This document shows positions 10,806 through 23,233 of a stretch of DNA of 64,000 bases, piece by piece. The notes under the pieces were generated by a model, which saw nothing but the letters and a program-made list of their open reading frames with translations, was not told where the DNA came from and ran no database searches. The translations under genes and the position numbers were made by a program. The stretch is from contig NC_083605.1 of NCBI RefSeq assembly GCF_029168945.1, positions 34,733,280 to 34,797,279 on the forward strand, read 5' to 3'. The stretch is from Cannabis sativa (taxonomy: Eukaryota; Streptophyta; Magnoliopsida; Rosales; Cannabaceae). Position 1 is the stretch's first letter. Each line of letters opens with the position of its first letter.

Positions 10806-13679
10806 TTACTTACTCTAATATCAAAGAATAAATGTTGGTGAGATTCGTTATCAACTACACACACAAGACAGACGGAAGAAGACAACTCCAATAATTTTCC
10901 AAGATTATCATGGGTAAGGAGCTGGTTGTTCATAGTTTTCCAAATAATGAAACGATGTTTCCAGACACTCAATCTATGCCAAATAGCTTTTTTCATAAAT
11001 CACTCTATTAGCATTAATCAAGGTGTTGTAGAATTTCTAAATTTTGAATTTTCCATTTGGACCAGCCTTTACAAGATCTTATATATCAATGGAGTTTCTA
11101 ATTTTGATTAGTTTCTTGAAGTACCAACTTGAGTCAATCTTCAAAGGAACTAACCAGAAATTTCGGCCTTTCAAATAAATGGAATCTATCCATTTCACCC
11201 AGAGATTGTCTTGTTTGGACATAATCGCCCAAATATATTTGCCATCATCGTAATGTTCCATTTATGGCCTTCACAAAAACCAATACCACCAAACTTCTTG
11301 GGAAGGAAAACTTTTTCCAAAGAAGGAAGATGAAATTTACTTCTATTTCCATTAGTACCCTAAAGGAAATCTCTACATCACTTACTAATGGCAGCAAAAA
11401 TCTTCTAAGGAAGAATGATGATACTCACCCTAAAAATTCCTAATGCCCAATAAAATGGAGTGAATAAGTTTAGCTCTCCCAGCAAACGAAAAATCCTTGC
11501 TCGCCTAATTATTTAGATTTCTCTAAATTTTTTCAAGAATTTTACCACAATCCATAGCTTTCCATTTCGTTGGCCTTAAGTACACTCAAAGATACTTCAA
11601 AGGAAAGGATCCCTCTTTCATGTTCATAATGTTCAAAAATTTAATCTTAATATCAGTCAATATGCCTTTAAAGAAAATATGAGATTTCAATTTGCTTAAA
11701 GAAAGACCGGTGGACTCACTAAACCTCTAAATAGTCGAATGAATAATTTGTAAGGATTTGGAATTACATTTTCAAATATAACGAGATCATAAATAAAGCA
11801 AAAGTTGATTAGTTTTAAAGTCTTGCAAAGAGAATGAAAACCAAACCCTTTAATAGTTGAGCATTGAAGGAATAATTCGGTCAATTATTCCATTACAATA
11901 ACAAAGAGAAGAGGAGAGATAGGATCACCTTGACGAAGACATTTTTCTCCTTTAAATCTAATTGTGTAATCGGCTGTTGAGCATAAGAGAATAAGAGGTC
12001 CCCCTAAACAAATCAAAATCCAATAAATTAACCTTGAAGGAAAATAAAATTCCTTAAGAAGCTCTGAGACAAAGTGCCAATCAACTATGTCATAAGCTTT
12101 GCTGAGATCGATTTTCATAATACTTCTAGCCAAAATATTTTTCCTTGTATAACCCTTTAGAAAGTCTTGAAAGATGAGGATATTATGAGCAAGCAACCGA
12201 TTTTTAACAAAGGCTCCTTGGTTGTTATGAATAAGAGAAGGAAGCACTTCAGAGAGTCTAGCACAAAGCATTATAGAGATGCATTTATACAAGGTATTAC
12301 AATAAGCAATAGGCTTGTAATAAATCAATGTGGAATAATTATTCACCTTAGGGATAAAACAAATAGCCATTTCATTAAGACCTCTAGGGAGGATGCCATC
12401 TTGAAAAAAAATTGAGAATAGCTTCAGTAATTTCATCTCCAATCTCACACCATAAGCCCTTAAAAAAGCCAGCACCAAAGCCATCCAGTCTAGGACTTTT
12501 ATTGGAATGAACACCAAAGATTGCATCCTTCACTTCAGCATGGAAAAGGTGGTAATTCTATTCTCTATTATCCCTTTTTTCATGATAGCATGAAAAAAGT
12601 GTGAATTTTCATCTCCAAATTGCAACTAATTAACATTACTAAGTTGATGAACATAACTAGCATATCTGAGTTTGGCTAAGTTAAACTCATGAAGCTTCTC
12701 TTTTTCCTCCCATTGCAGCTGAACATTAGTAGGATCATTGGCAAGCGCACCTTGAGCTAAATTAAAACTCTCTTTGGCCTCAAAGAATCTTGTAGGAATA
12801 TCCCCCATCTCCTTCCAAAATTGCTTCTTAAGAACATGTTAAAATCTATAAAGTTTAGTAACTATACCTAAGAGCCCCTTCTTAGCAGTAGGTAATCTCC
12901 AATTCTCAAGAACATTCTCTTTGTAATTTTCATGGAGCATCCAGCAATTGAAAAACCTGAAAGGTTCAATCCCAACATTACTATCATCATTGTTCTTAAT
13001 AACACAGTAACTATGATCAAATAAATTATCCCATTTACAAATCCCTTCTGTACTAGGAACAAAATCATACCAACTTTCATTCAAGAAGACTCTACCCAAC
13101 TTATAATAGATTCTTTCCCCCCGGTTCATGCTTATTAGACCATGTATAAAATGAGCCAGAACAATTCAATTCAGTCATTTGGTCATGAGCAAGCCAATTC
13201 TGAGCATCTAAGACATCAGAAGCCATGACTTGTCTTCCATCAAATCTGTCCTGATAATCAAACATGACATTAAAATCCCCCAATACAAGCCAAAGCAGGT
13301 TAAGCTTCCCAATACCAGCAAGCTTATCCCACAAAGTCTTCTTTTCAACACTAGAATTCAATCCCTAAACAACAGTAAGATAAAATTTTGAGTCATGGCC
13401 TGAGATTTTGATCTTACAATGGGCGAGCTGAGCCTTCTCCAAGAGAACTTAAACTTTTACAAAACATTTCTGCCACATTAATAAGATTCTACCAGATAAA
13501 ATAGGACTAGAATAGTAATCCCAATTGGGAAAATTATTCAAAGTTAAGTTGGAAACCTTCTCATGACAAACTTTAGTCTTAAAAAGAGCACCAAAGCCTA
13601 TCTTATTCAAATGACAAATATCAAGGATAGTGTGTTGTTTACTATCTTTATTCATGCCCCGAACATTCCAACCTAACAA
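10806..13679 (-). pseudogene. LINE ORF2 (endonuclease-RT), decayed
   Basis: Endonuclease start LGWNVRGMN (near 13670) and VLGDFNVMFD (near 13275) are followed by a linker, RT segments (12526 to 11885, with SKAYDIVDW and RQGDPISPLLF), and a zinc-finger RVT segment (10996 to 10806, with FIIWK and HLFFD). Several frameshifts and stops divide it. The RT catalytic site, normally FADD, reads FIYD near 11790, so it would be dead even without the frame breaks. The C-terminal RNase H is absent. Confidence 0.85.
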
Positions 13680-13959
13680 GTTATACTACTCTGGGATTCA
13701 AAGAACTAGAATTAAGACCTAACTCCCCATCCTCGGGCTCTTAAAGCATTGTAAAACCATTGTTAATTGAAGCTGAAACCTGTTGAGGCCCTACATTTTT
13801 TGTACCCTTCCTTCTTGGAGTAATCCAAGTATTATCCTGATCAACCAAATTACCAGATGTTGAAACCATTTTTCCCTCGTCTGATCTTAATTTTGCAATC
13901 TTGTTCTAGAAGGAACAATTTCCCTTGTATCTTCCCTCTGAATAAAACTATTACCAATC

Positions 13960-15000
13960 TCAGTTTTTTTCAGTTTGGATCGAGATAGAGGTCTCTGTTT
14001 TCTTCTGCTCTTGCTTCTTTTTCCTGACCCAAACTAAGCCTTGGTCGTTGGAACAATTAGCAACTATGTGCCAGAGTAAGCTACATGTTAAACACTTTGA
14101 AGGCAACCACTCATATTCAATGGATTGCTCCACCAATTGGTTCCTTTCATTGATAAATGACAGGGACTTCGGGGGATTGTTTGTAATTTTAATGTCCACA
14201 AGAACTCTAGCAAATTTAACCATGGATCTCTCCTTCGTAACTTAATAAATAATTATAGATATCCCTATAGTACTAACCATAACATTAAGACTATTTCTTC
14301 CCCAATGTTGAAGGCCAAGCCCATTCAATCTAATCCAAATAGGGACTGATATAACCATTTGAACAAAGTCCATGTCCGAAGACCAAGGGCACATCATGAT
14401 AGGCTTCTTATCAAAATGAATAACACCCATTTCTAGCACAAGATCCCTTGTAAATTCATCTCGGAAGCTTACTAAAGTGAAACTAGAATGCATTCTTACA
14501 ATTCTTCAACACCTAGATTCCCCATACTCGTTTAACAAAAGCCTAAAAAACCTGAAATGGAAGATTAGCTCCCAAGATAATACAGACTATAAAAGATTTC
14601 CAGCCAGAGGCTTCTTCCTCAATCTCCTCTAGATCAAGTTTAGCAACTAGTCGATCCCCAACCTTCATTGGTTCATTGAAATCAAGATGAGTTGAAGGGG
14701 TTCTCACATGATTAGCCTTGAACTTGCTCAAAGTTTCCTTAGCTGAAGATTGAAAATTAGGCTTTCCACCTCTTCAATTTCCATCTCCTCCGCCCAGTTG
14801 GAAACCTTGGACTGAGATTTGCATTCTAGTTCCACCAAACACAAAATTTCCACTTCAAGCTCATTACAGAGATCAAGAAAAGCCTCTGTCTGGTGTTCAA
14901 CTGATTCTTCTTCTTGGATCGAAAGGAGTTTCAGGTCTAATTGATCTTCTCTATCGATCGATACTGCTGACTTTAGGGCTACCTTTTTCTTCCTACCCAT
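13960..15000 (-). pseudogene. LINE ORF1 (DUF4283 and zinc-knuckle type), decayed
   Basis: Starts MGRKKKVALK at 15000. Acidic N-terminal residues lead to a DUF4283-like region (SGWKSFIVCIILG near 14600; VPIWIRLNGLGLQHWG near 14300) and an ORF1-type Cys/His region with YEWLPSKCLTC near 14110. The order is that of plant L1 ORF1, an RNA-binding chaperone. It is split into at least four frames, so no product is expected. Confidence 0.8.
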
Positions 15001-16139
15001 GAAGAGAAAATGAGAGCACCACACGCCTACTGGTATTTCTTTTTCTACTATTTTTTTGGAAAATAATTGTTTGAATCTTTTTTTGGACACAATAATTTAT
15101 TGATGGTCCTAAATAGTTATAATGTACGTGATCATAAAAATAAAAAAATTGAAAAAAAAAAAATTTTGAATGTCAAAACAAAGAGAGATTGTACCATAAC
15201 ACCCTTTTTGAGATATAATTACTCTTGTGTTTATAGTTTTTGTATTTTTCTTGCATGTGTCAATTTTTTTATCATTTGCCGATATTTTTTTTTCTCGTTA
15301 TGTTAGGTTTAGATATTGTCATTTCAATAATAATGTGAATCGAGCTTATTATAAGGAGTTTATTCTAAAAATTTTTAAAGAATTATTAGGTGCAAAAATG
15401 GGCCTGAGAAAATGGATTTATATAGGCTTAATTAATTAATAAAATTTTACAAACAAATTTTTTTTGGTACATATGCGACATTACCATACATGTTTGAGCT
15501 TTAAATTGGGTTGGGTTTTAAGAACAAGCCTCGCACATCTTAGCATAAAGAAGATAATTACATAAGGGTACCATTTTTTGTAAAAAAAAATTACATTTTT
15601 ACATTTAAAGAACTTTTTTTTTTTTATATTTTTACAGTTTTCCATAGAAACAACACGAAAATAACAAGAAAATTACATAAAAGTAACATGATAATAACAT
15701 CTAAATAACATCAAAACAACAATAAAAAATAACATACAGAGAACAAGAAATTGACAATAAATTAACAAGAGTACAACATAAAAAGATCGTATTTTCTGTA
15801 AATAAAATAAAAAAATCGTAACAATATTTAAAATTCCATGAAACCATATTTTTGTAATTTTTTTTGTTATTTTTGTGAACTTGTGAAATAATCTCTTTAA
15901 AAGTTTAGGTGCGAAGCACATAGCCTCTTCATTAAATACTGTCTATTTTTAATAGGGATTACTTTACAACTACTCAAAAATAATAAAAAATTACAAAAAT
16001 ACGGTTGTACGGAATTTTAAATATTTTGACGATTTTTATAATTTTATTTATAGAAAATACGGTCTTTTAATATATTCTTATGTTGCACTCTTGTTGATTT
16101 TTTATTATTTTTTGTTGTTGTTGTTGTTGTTGTTTTGAT
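15001..16139. other. Gene-free stretch with an inverted-repeat arm
   Basis: AT-rich with many homopolymer runs. I see no gene. At 15545-15700 it contains a segment that recurs inverted at 30129-30275, on the far side of the Tat-like element. At 16109-16135 there is a (TTG)n tract that reads as poly-Gln on the minus strand and abuts the broken end of the Tat-like element. Confidence 0.7.
15545..15700 (+). repeat. Dispersed repeat, left copy of an inverted pair
   Basis: The reverse complement aligns with 30129-30275: both contain GTTACTTTTATGTA, TTTTCGTGTT and CTTTAAATGTAAA in the same order and spacing. It may be the arm of a terminal-inverted-repeat transposon or just two copies of a common repeat. 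I find no matching target duplication outside the arms. Confidence 0.55.
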
Positions 16140-17404
16140 GAGGTTTTCGACACGGGATGCTGAGTTTTCTCTTCTTCCCGGATTAAGGCCGTGGTGACCG
16201 CGTGCTCGGAGACGGCCAAGTACAGAAACAAGTCCTCTCCGAGAACGGGCTTTGACAAGATTGGAGGCTTGGCCATGTGCTCTTTTAGTTTTTTGAATGC
16301 TTCCTCGCACTCGTCAGACCATTCAAACTTCCGACACTTCTTTAAAATGTTGAAGAAGGGAATGCACTTGTCTGTGGACCGGGAGATAAAATGGCTCAGG
16401 GTAGCAACCTTTCCGGTTAGGCTCTGCACGTCTTTGTGTTTCTTTGGGGATGGAATGTTCAGGAGGGCTAGAATTTTTTCTGGATTTGCCTCAATCCCTC
16501 TCTGACTGACAATGAAGCCCAAAAACTTCCTTGACTTAACCCCGAAAGTGCATTTCTTTGGGTTGAGCTTCATTTCGTATCTCCAGACCACTTCGAAACA
16601 TTCTTCTAAGTTGTCCGCGTGGCTATTGCACGCTTTTGACTTGACCAGCATATCGTCCATGTATACCTCCATATTTTGCCCCAGGAGGCCTTTGAACATC
16701 CGGTTAACCATTCTTTGATAAGTTGCTCCAGCGTTTTTTAGTCCGAAAGGCATGACTAGGTAGCAGTATACACCCTTATCAGTCCTGAAGCTAGTGCACT
16801 CTTGATCTGCTACGTGCATTTTTATTTGGTTATAACCGGCATATGCGTCCATGAAGGACAGTAGTTTGAATCCAGAGGTGGCGTCTACCATCTGGTCGAT
16901 CCTAGGCAGAGGGAAACAGTCCTTTGGGTAAGCTTTGTTTAGATCAGTGAAGTCTATACAAACTCGCCAGGTCCCATTAGGCTTCGGCACCAGGACCGGA
17001 TCGGCTAGCCATTCTGGGTAGTAGACATCTCGAATCATGTCGCTTGTTAATAGTTTGTCCACCTCTTTCTCTAAGGCTTCGACCTTCACTGAGTCGAGGG
17101 GACGTCGTTTCTGCTGGACCGGCAGCATTTCCGGTTTGACATTGAGGACATGGGTGATGACGTGGGGACTTATGCCGCTCATGTCTTCTTGGCACCATGC
17201 GAAAACGTCAATGGCACCCTTCAGTGTCTTTATTATCTTTTCTTTTTCCTCCAGGTCTAGGCTCTTTCCTAGCCGGAGTACTTTGGTGGCGTTGAGGTCG
17301 CACACTGATACTTCCTCGACATCCTCCATTGGTTCTACGATTTTTTCGAATCCCACACGGGGATCCAACTCGTCTTCTTCAGCCATTTCTGACTCAATAG
17401 TTTC
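16140..17404 (-). pseudogene. Tat-like RT and start of RNase H, 3'-truncated
   Basis: An open frame of about 420 residues. RVCIDFTDLNKAYPKD, FPLPRID, FMDAYAGYNQI, MPFGLKNAGATYQR and VYMDDMLVKS mark the fingers-palm core of a Ty3 RT; the two catalytic Asp are present. LNPKKCTFGV and the thumb follow, then the RNase H start at LFLYLAVSEHAV. After HPV the frame runs into SKTSSK and a short poly-Gln from a CAA repeat, so the domain is cut after about 30 residues. The frame is preceded by an in-frame TGA at 17405-17407. Confidence 0.85.
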
Positions 17405-18637
17405 TCAGACCATCAGTACGGGCAGGTGGGCAGCAACGTTATAGCATTGCCTCGCTTCTCCTTCATTTCCCCTCACCGTCCCTATCCCAGCATCTTGGGT
17501 TGGGAATTTCAAGCACAAGTGCCGTATTGACGTGACTGCGCCAAAGTCCACCAAGGCCGGTCGGCCGAGGATTGCGTTGTATGCTGTCGAGCAGTCCACC
17601 ACCACGAACGTGCAGTACTTGAAAGTGCTCTGGGGTGTGTCCGGGCACAAGATGACCGCAAGCCTCACTTTTCCCATTGGAATAAGTGTTGTTCCATTGA
17701 ACCCCGTGAGTTGGGAACCGCTTGGAGAGAGGTCTCAGTCCGTTAGGCCTATTGCAGTGAAGGCCTCTTTGAACAGCAAATTCATGGAACTCCCATTGCA
17801 ATTAGGACTCTGGCCACCACCTTATTGGCAATGGGGGTCTCTATGACCAACGGATCATGGTGGGGAAAATACACTGTTTTTGCGTCTTCTTCCGTGAATG
17901 TAATGGGTTGATCCCGTAGCCGGGGCCTTTGAGCTGGGAGTTTAGTAACTTCCCACACCTCATCGTGTTTCACGGCCCCTGCATACCTTTTCAGCTCCTT
18001 GTGGAAAGTTCCTCTGATGTGGGGTCCTCCCGAGATCATAGCCACTCTCCCGTTAGATCTAGGTGGCAGGCTGGGAATATGCTGAGCATCTCTGGGGGGA
18101 ACAACTGGAGCCAGTAGCCCTGCTGCACCCCCTGGTGCTACTTGTGGCAAAGTTCCAGCTGCCTGACCTGGGTTGAGGTGAGGCAACCGATTCTTGATCC
18201 ACTCGTAGAGGTGTCCCAACCGGATTAAGTTTTCGATCTCGTCTTTGAGATTTTTACATTCATTGGTGCTGTGCCCAATGTCGTTATGGTACTCGCATCT
18301 CTTGTTGGGGCCCCTTCGGGAGCTGTCTTTGTACAAAGGAGGCGGTCTCCAGTAGTGCGTATTTTTCCTAGTAGCAAAGTACACACGTTCTTGGGAGTCC
18401 GTTAACTCCGTGTACTGGGTATATTGGGGAGTATACCCCCTTTTCTGTCGCTTTTCCTCCGTCCGGGTGCTGCCTTTGGAGGACCTCTTACTCCTCGAGC
18501 CCTGGGAAGGACCTGCTAGGCTTGCTGTCGGAGCAGAGTGCGAGGGGGCTTGTCCATTTATCCCTGAGGAATTTCCAAAATGGGACGATGCGGGGGCTAG
18601 GGCCTGGCCCTGGCTATATCCGGGAGTGGCAGAAAAC
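17405..18637 (-). pseudogene. Tat-like gag C-terminus and protease, frameshifted
   Basis: Continues gag on the far side of the Copia insertion. CEYHNDIGHSTNEC (about 18255-18297) is a C-x2-H-x4-H-x4-C knuckle typical of Tat gag. The protease follows. Where Tat proteases have an Asp-x-Gly-Ser-Ser active site, the frame reads RVLIAMGVP and stops near 17782; a one-base loss would explain the change, and the expected C-terminal motif YNAILGRPAL resumes in another frame (17677 to 17405). The active-site Asp is thus lost. A TGA at 17405 separates it from RT. Confidence 0.78.
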
Positions 18638-20546
18638 TGTTGGAATATATTTTACCAGGATCTTAGATCTACTCACAAGTATGTTGTTTAACACCCTAAA
18701 TATGAACTTTCTAAAACGATAAATTAAACACATATAAAGTTAAGAAAACCTTACATTGATGCAGCGGAATTAATGTCTCCTTCCGCTCAGATCTCTAACC
18801 CTTGTATCCTTTCTGTAGCAGAGTATAATCAAGATCTGAGCTCGAATGTCCTTCTTCTTCAAGTTTGATCCTTCACAGTCTTCCAATCTATGATTGAGTT
18901 ACTGCTTGCTGTGTGTGGGCACTCACTCTTTCACTAGGGTCACAAAATTGATGAAGAGAAAAGAGAAGGATGATTTCAGCCAGGTATAGAAAGTGGGAAG
19001 GCTTAGTTTTCTAAAGAGAGAAATTTCTTTCAGAAAGGCTTGTGAAAACTTGTGTTGAAAAACTTGTATTTGACTGAGCCATCACTTTCTATTTATAGGC
19101 AACTACTAGGTTTAGGTTAGGAATTATTTGGCATTAAAATAATGAAAATATTAATTTGAAATCCCACAATAAGTGGCCGGCCATGGTGTAGTTATGGGCC
19201 AAACTTGATTTTGCAGTTTTAACAAATTTTATCTCTATTTTCTCAAAAACGCCAATTTTCCAATTCTTAACTTTCAAATGCCAAAACTAATTATTTAATA
19301 ACTAAAATACATTATTAAATAATATTGTCATTTAATTTAATTATTAACTAGACATATAAAGTCTATTAATAAATAAATAAACCTAGAATCTCTTTTCTTT
19401 ACAATTTCACCCCTGCTTAGTGAAAATTCATAAAATTAGACATAGTCTAACTTTAGAATTATAATTGATCAATCACGAATCAATTAATGAGTCTTACAAG
19501 CAGAATGTTCTCAACTAGAATGGGGACCATGGATCTATATGCTGAGCTTGCAATAAGTGAACCAAATTTACCAAGTAAATTCCTACTTATTAATTCTTCG
19601 TTGAATCCACTCTTAGAACTTAGAATTGCACTCTCAGACTTATATAGAGCATATTATATGTTTCACGATATCAATATGCTATCTCATTTAACCATTGTTA
19701 TAATCTTATTGTGATTTAAAGATCCTCTATATAGATGATCTACATCGAGATGGGATTCCTTTACCGTTCTCACCCCTCAATGTATTTTGCCTCTTAAAAC
19801 ACTTAGCTACCTGTAAATAGTATTTAGTGATCTAATGATTAGTCAGTTAAACAAGAGCTCATCCATTTACTTCTATTTGCTAAGCTCGAAGGGAATCATC
19901 ACTTGACTTCTATACACCAGTAGAAGCTATAGATTCCATATTTATGTTCAGCACTCCCACTCAATCATACTATCATGTTTCCAAAATATACGTATCACCC
20001 TGACCTAAAAGTAGGCTTAACTAATAAATCAAAGAACATGAATAGCACTCCTGAGTTGAGCCTAAGCATATCAGGATTTAGATTCTTTTAATCTTAAGAT
20101 CAACTACTGATATTGACTTGGAAAGATATATATATAACGGTAAGTTTGTAATATCTTAACTTAGTTGCAATATCGGTCCAGTCCAATGTATACTCCATAC
20201 ATTCGAAACTAGTATACTTTACTAATGTCCTGGAAAGAACATAACACTCACTCCAAGTGTAAGTACACATCATCGAGATTATCACATTAGTGTAAATCCA
20301 ATAACACTGATGAAACAGGGACCAAGTCTTTTGATTCATATGATCAGAATCACATTCCACTGTGTTGACGATACTGTAATTGTGAATAAACATATGATCT
20401 GGATTTAACTGATTTTGTGTATAAAAGTAATAGACATATTAAACCATTAGCATGTAAAATTCATGCAAACATAAATCACTTCAAATTTCTTATATTGATA
20501 ACTAATCAGATTGTGAAGAGTTTTATTTAGGGCATAAAACCCAACA
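18638..20546 (-). repeat. 3' LTR of the minus-strand Copia (1909 bp)
   Basis: In element orientation it begins TGTTGGGTTTTATGCCC and ends in CCAACA, with a polypurine tract directly upstream. Length agrees with three solo LTRs of the same family in the window (about 1870-1910 bp). It is the more diverged member of the set, mainly in the first 300 bp. It contains short open frames on both strands with no domain. Confidence 0.92.
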
Positions 20547-20557
20547 AACTCCCACTT
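20547..20557 (-). other. Copia polypurine tract
   Basis: On the minus strand the bases before the LTR read AAGTGGGAGTT, a purine-rich primer for plus-strand synthesis. It fixes 18638-20546 as the 3' LTR and therefore the orientation of the element. Confidence 0.82.
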
Positions 20558-22365
20558 GCACTAACATAAAACAAACTGTGCAAATAGGTCAAGCTGATGT
20601 CTTGATCTTCAGATCAAGTGTAGTATGTTTGAATCCACCTAAACTTCTGGAAACTAGTTCATAAATACACTTATGAAACATCCTTTACTATATGCTTTAC
20701 TCATCAAGGGATACTGAAATCTTTACTGTTTTAAAAGTACATCTGAATTAACAGAAGACATATCTCTCATATTTTAAAATATGTAATTGAGATAATACAG
20801 TGTAGACTTTTCTTCAGTGATATAACTTTCTTGGATTTTCGAATACACAAAGTTATAACTCTTTTCTGGTAGAGCTTGAATTATTATAGAATAATTCCTC
20901 CACCCCAAAGTAAGCACCATCTCAAAGATCTCGAAATGAGTTGGTGAGATACAAGGACAACTGATACACAGTTTCTTAATATCTAACATATAGATCACTT
21001 TCATAAATCTCTCTTGAACATCTTCTAATGTTCCCTATTTGATTACATCTCAGATAGCTCCCACTCAATAGCAGATGTCTGGTTAAATAATACTTTTAAC
21101 CTCTGATTGTTTGGAGAGTTATCTAGTTGTGACTTTTGTATTAGTCTGAATCATTAAGTTAAGACTAAGTCATCAACATAGCAGACTAGTATTTGAAGTG
21201 AAAAATACATGCCAAAGATAAAGTAATCAAAATTAAGATACCATAGAATTTTATGAGGATTAAGAATTCTAGGTTCAAGTCATTCGAATAGACTGAAATA
21301 GAGTTCTTTATCTTATTCTCATAATTCTGATAAGTTATACCTATCCATGTAAATGGTTAGATTTGCTTTTCAGTAGAGTTCTTAAGTATCTATCACAACT
21401 ATCAACCTGATGAAGATGGGTATAGAACTTTAAAATTCTCCCACTCAATTAAGGTAGTGTGAAACTTTTCCAAAGAACTTTCATAGGTATCAAACTTTTA
21501 CTTACAACAGTAAAATCGAAATGGAACATACAATCAAGATCAAGAATTTATATTGATAATAGCTAACTCATTATATTACTTCCATGTTTAAAGAGAATAT
21601 GTGTTACACAGGGAATTGTGGAATAGACTCCACCCCTAAGCATATACATATAGGGTATTCTGGATAAACTCCACCCCTAAGTATATATAGAGATTATGAT
21701 CCACCCCTAAAGTTTGTAAAGATCATTATTCTCTAAGTGTGATAGAGTTTATGTGGAGTTGAATACTATCCAGAGTTCATTAGATAAAAAAGATCGTTGA
21801 ACTGCATAGTTTTCTTAACTTTTCTCCACCCCTATCAGATCAAAAGATCCTTTTATTAAACAAATTCTTAATAATTGTATTAGAATTAACAATTATTAAT
21901 AAACATAGAATTAATTTCTAGTGTTTATTTAATATAACTCTATGAAGAGTTGTAAATATTATAGAATTTGCATCAATAATAAAAACACTTACACATACAA
22001 ACATATAAATATAATGTGGTAATAGTTGATGAAGATAAAATAAATGAAGCTCATTCTCATAAATTTCAATGGTTGAATTCGAAAAAAAACTTTATTAATA
22101 ATAAAAAAAATATTGCAACAATATGAGAAAAACAGGGATAAATATCCCTAACTAAAATTTGAAATCCAAATTGTCTTTAAACTAAAACAATTAATTCAAA
22201 AATAAATTGAAGAGCTTCATCTTCATCTGGACGATTTCACCCTTGGTCCAGCTTTTCGATCCAACTCATTTGAGTTCAAGTAGCTTGGCCTATAAGAAGA
22301 AGAAAACAAATAAACAAAGTTAGTCCAGAATCATAAATCCAATTGGATAATAATTCACTAAAACT
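20558..22365 (-). pseudogene. Reduced Copia pol fossil
   Basis: Only about 1.8 kb separates gag from the polypurine tract, less than half a normal Copia pol. Two fossils are readable. SDRGGE near 21825-21845 is the integrase core around the second catalytic Asp, and ILVCYVDDLVLT near 21165-21205 holds the RT YVDD active site, with stops immediately after. Between them lies a short repeat, AGGGGTGGA, three or four times at 21635-21835. No frame longer than about 75 codons remains. The order integrase then RT is that of Copia. Confidence 0.7.
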
Positions 22366-23233
22366 CTTAAAGTTTATAAATAGAAATACCTTGTTTCTTT
22401 GCAAGAAGTTTAGGACATTGGGGTTTCCAATGACCTTTCTCATTGCATTAGAAACACTTTCCTTTAAGTGTAGCATCACCAGAAGGAGCAGCCTTTTTAT
22501 TCTTCATGGCTTTTGTTCGCTTCTTGGTGTTCTTCCACTTCTTCTTCGATTTGGGCTTCGAAGCAGAGGCAACAATTGCTTCAGGTTTGTTCGTCCCATT
22601 ACCATTCCTAGGATTGTGAGGTTTACTCCCTTTCTTCTTAGGTCCTCCAATCAAATTTTCATAAGTTTGAAGGTCATTGACTAATTCATGAAAGTCAATT
22701 TCCTTCTTATTCATGACATAATTTGATGTGTATGGTAGAAATGTTGGAGTCAGGCTATTCAAGATAAGACTTACTTGAGTAGCACTGTCCATTTCAGCAC
22801 CATGATCCTGGGCTTCTTGGAAATAACTTGACATGAGGAGAACATGGTCACGCACGTTTCGATGAGGTTCCATCCGTGCATTAATGTACTTCTTAGTCGC
22901 GTCAAAGCGTGACTGAAGTGATGCCTTACCGAATAGCTCATTTAACTTCGTCATAACTTCAGCAGCCTTCTCGGTTTTAGAAAACCGAGTTTTGAGGGTG
23001 TCAACCATGCTAGAAAGCATAAAGTATAGAGCTTTGTCATTTGCTTCCTGCCAACGCTCATACTTTTCTTTCACAGCTTTGGATGCATTTTCCCCAGGCA
23101 CTTCAGGTGACGGCTCAATTAAAACAAACAAGGCACTTTCTCCTATGAGAGCAATATTAATGTTCTCATTCCATTTTGTAAAGTTAGATCCATTCAGCTT
23201 ATTTTCAGTCAACAGCGATAACATGGGATTCAT
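22366..23233 (-). pseudogene. Copia gag, stop inside the zinc knuckle
   Basis: Gag would form the particle that packages element RNA. A 261-codon frame starts MNPMLSLLTENKLNGSNF at 23233 and shows a UBN2/retrotran-gag type fold (NFTKWNENI; LFGKASLQSRFDA; VRDHVLLMSSYF). A basic linker rich in Lys precedes the knuckle. The knuckle reads C-F-stop-C-N-E-K-G-H-W-K-P-Q-C: the TAA at 22448-22450 sits between the first two Cys, and the frame continues past it to 22366. The rest of the body has no other break, so a truncated Gag of 261 residues without RNA-binding knuckle could still be made. Confidence 0.82.

Larger units (their letters stand above)
10806..15000 (-). mobile_element. L1-type LINE, minus strand, 3' end missing
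   Basis: ORF1 (nucleic-acid-binding) and ORF2 (endonuclease and reverse transcriptase) remnants run right to left. The element stops just after the zinc-finger RVT domain of ORF2, with no RNase H and no poly(A), and is joined to the end of a Copia pol. Because LINEs normally lose the 5' end and keep the 3' end, the loss here points to a later deletion. Confidence 0.85.
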
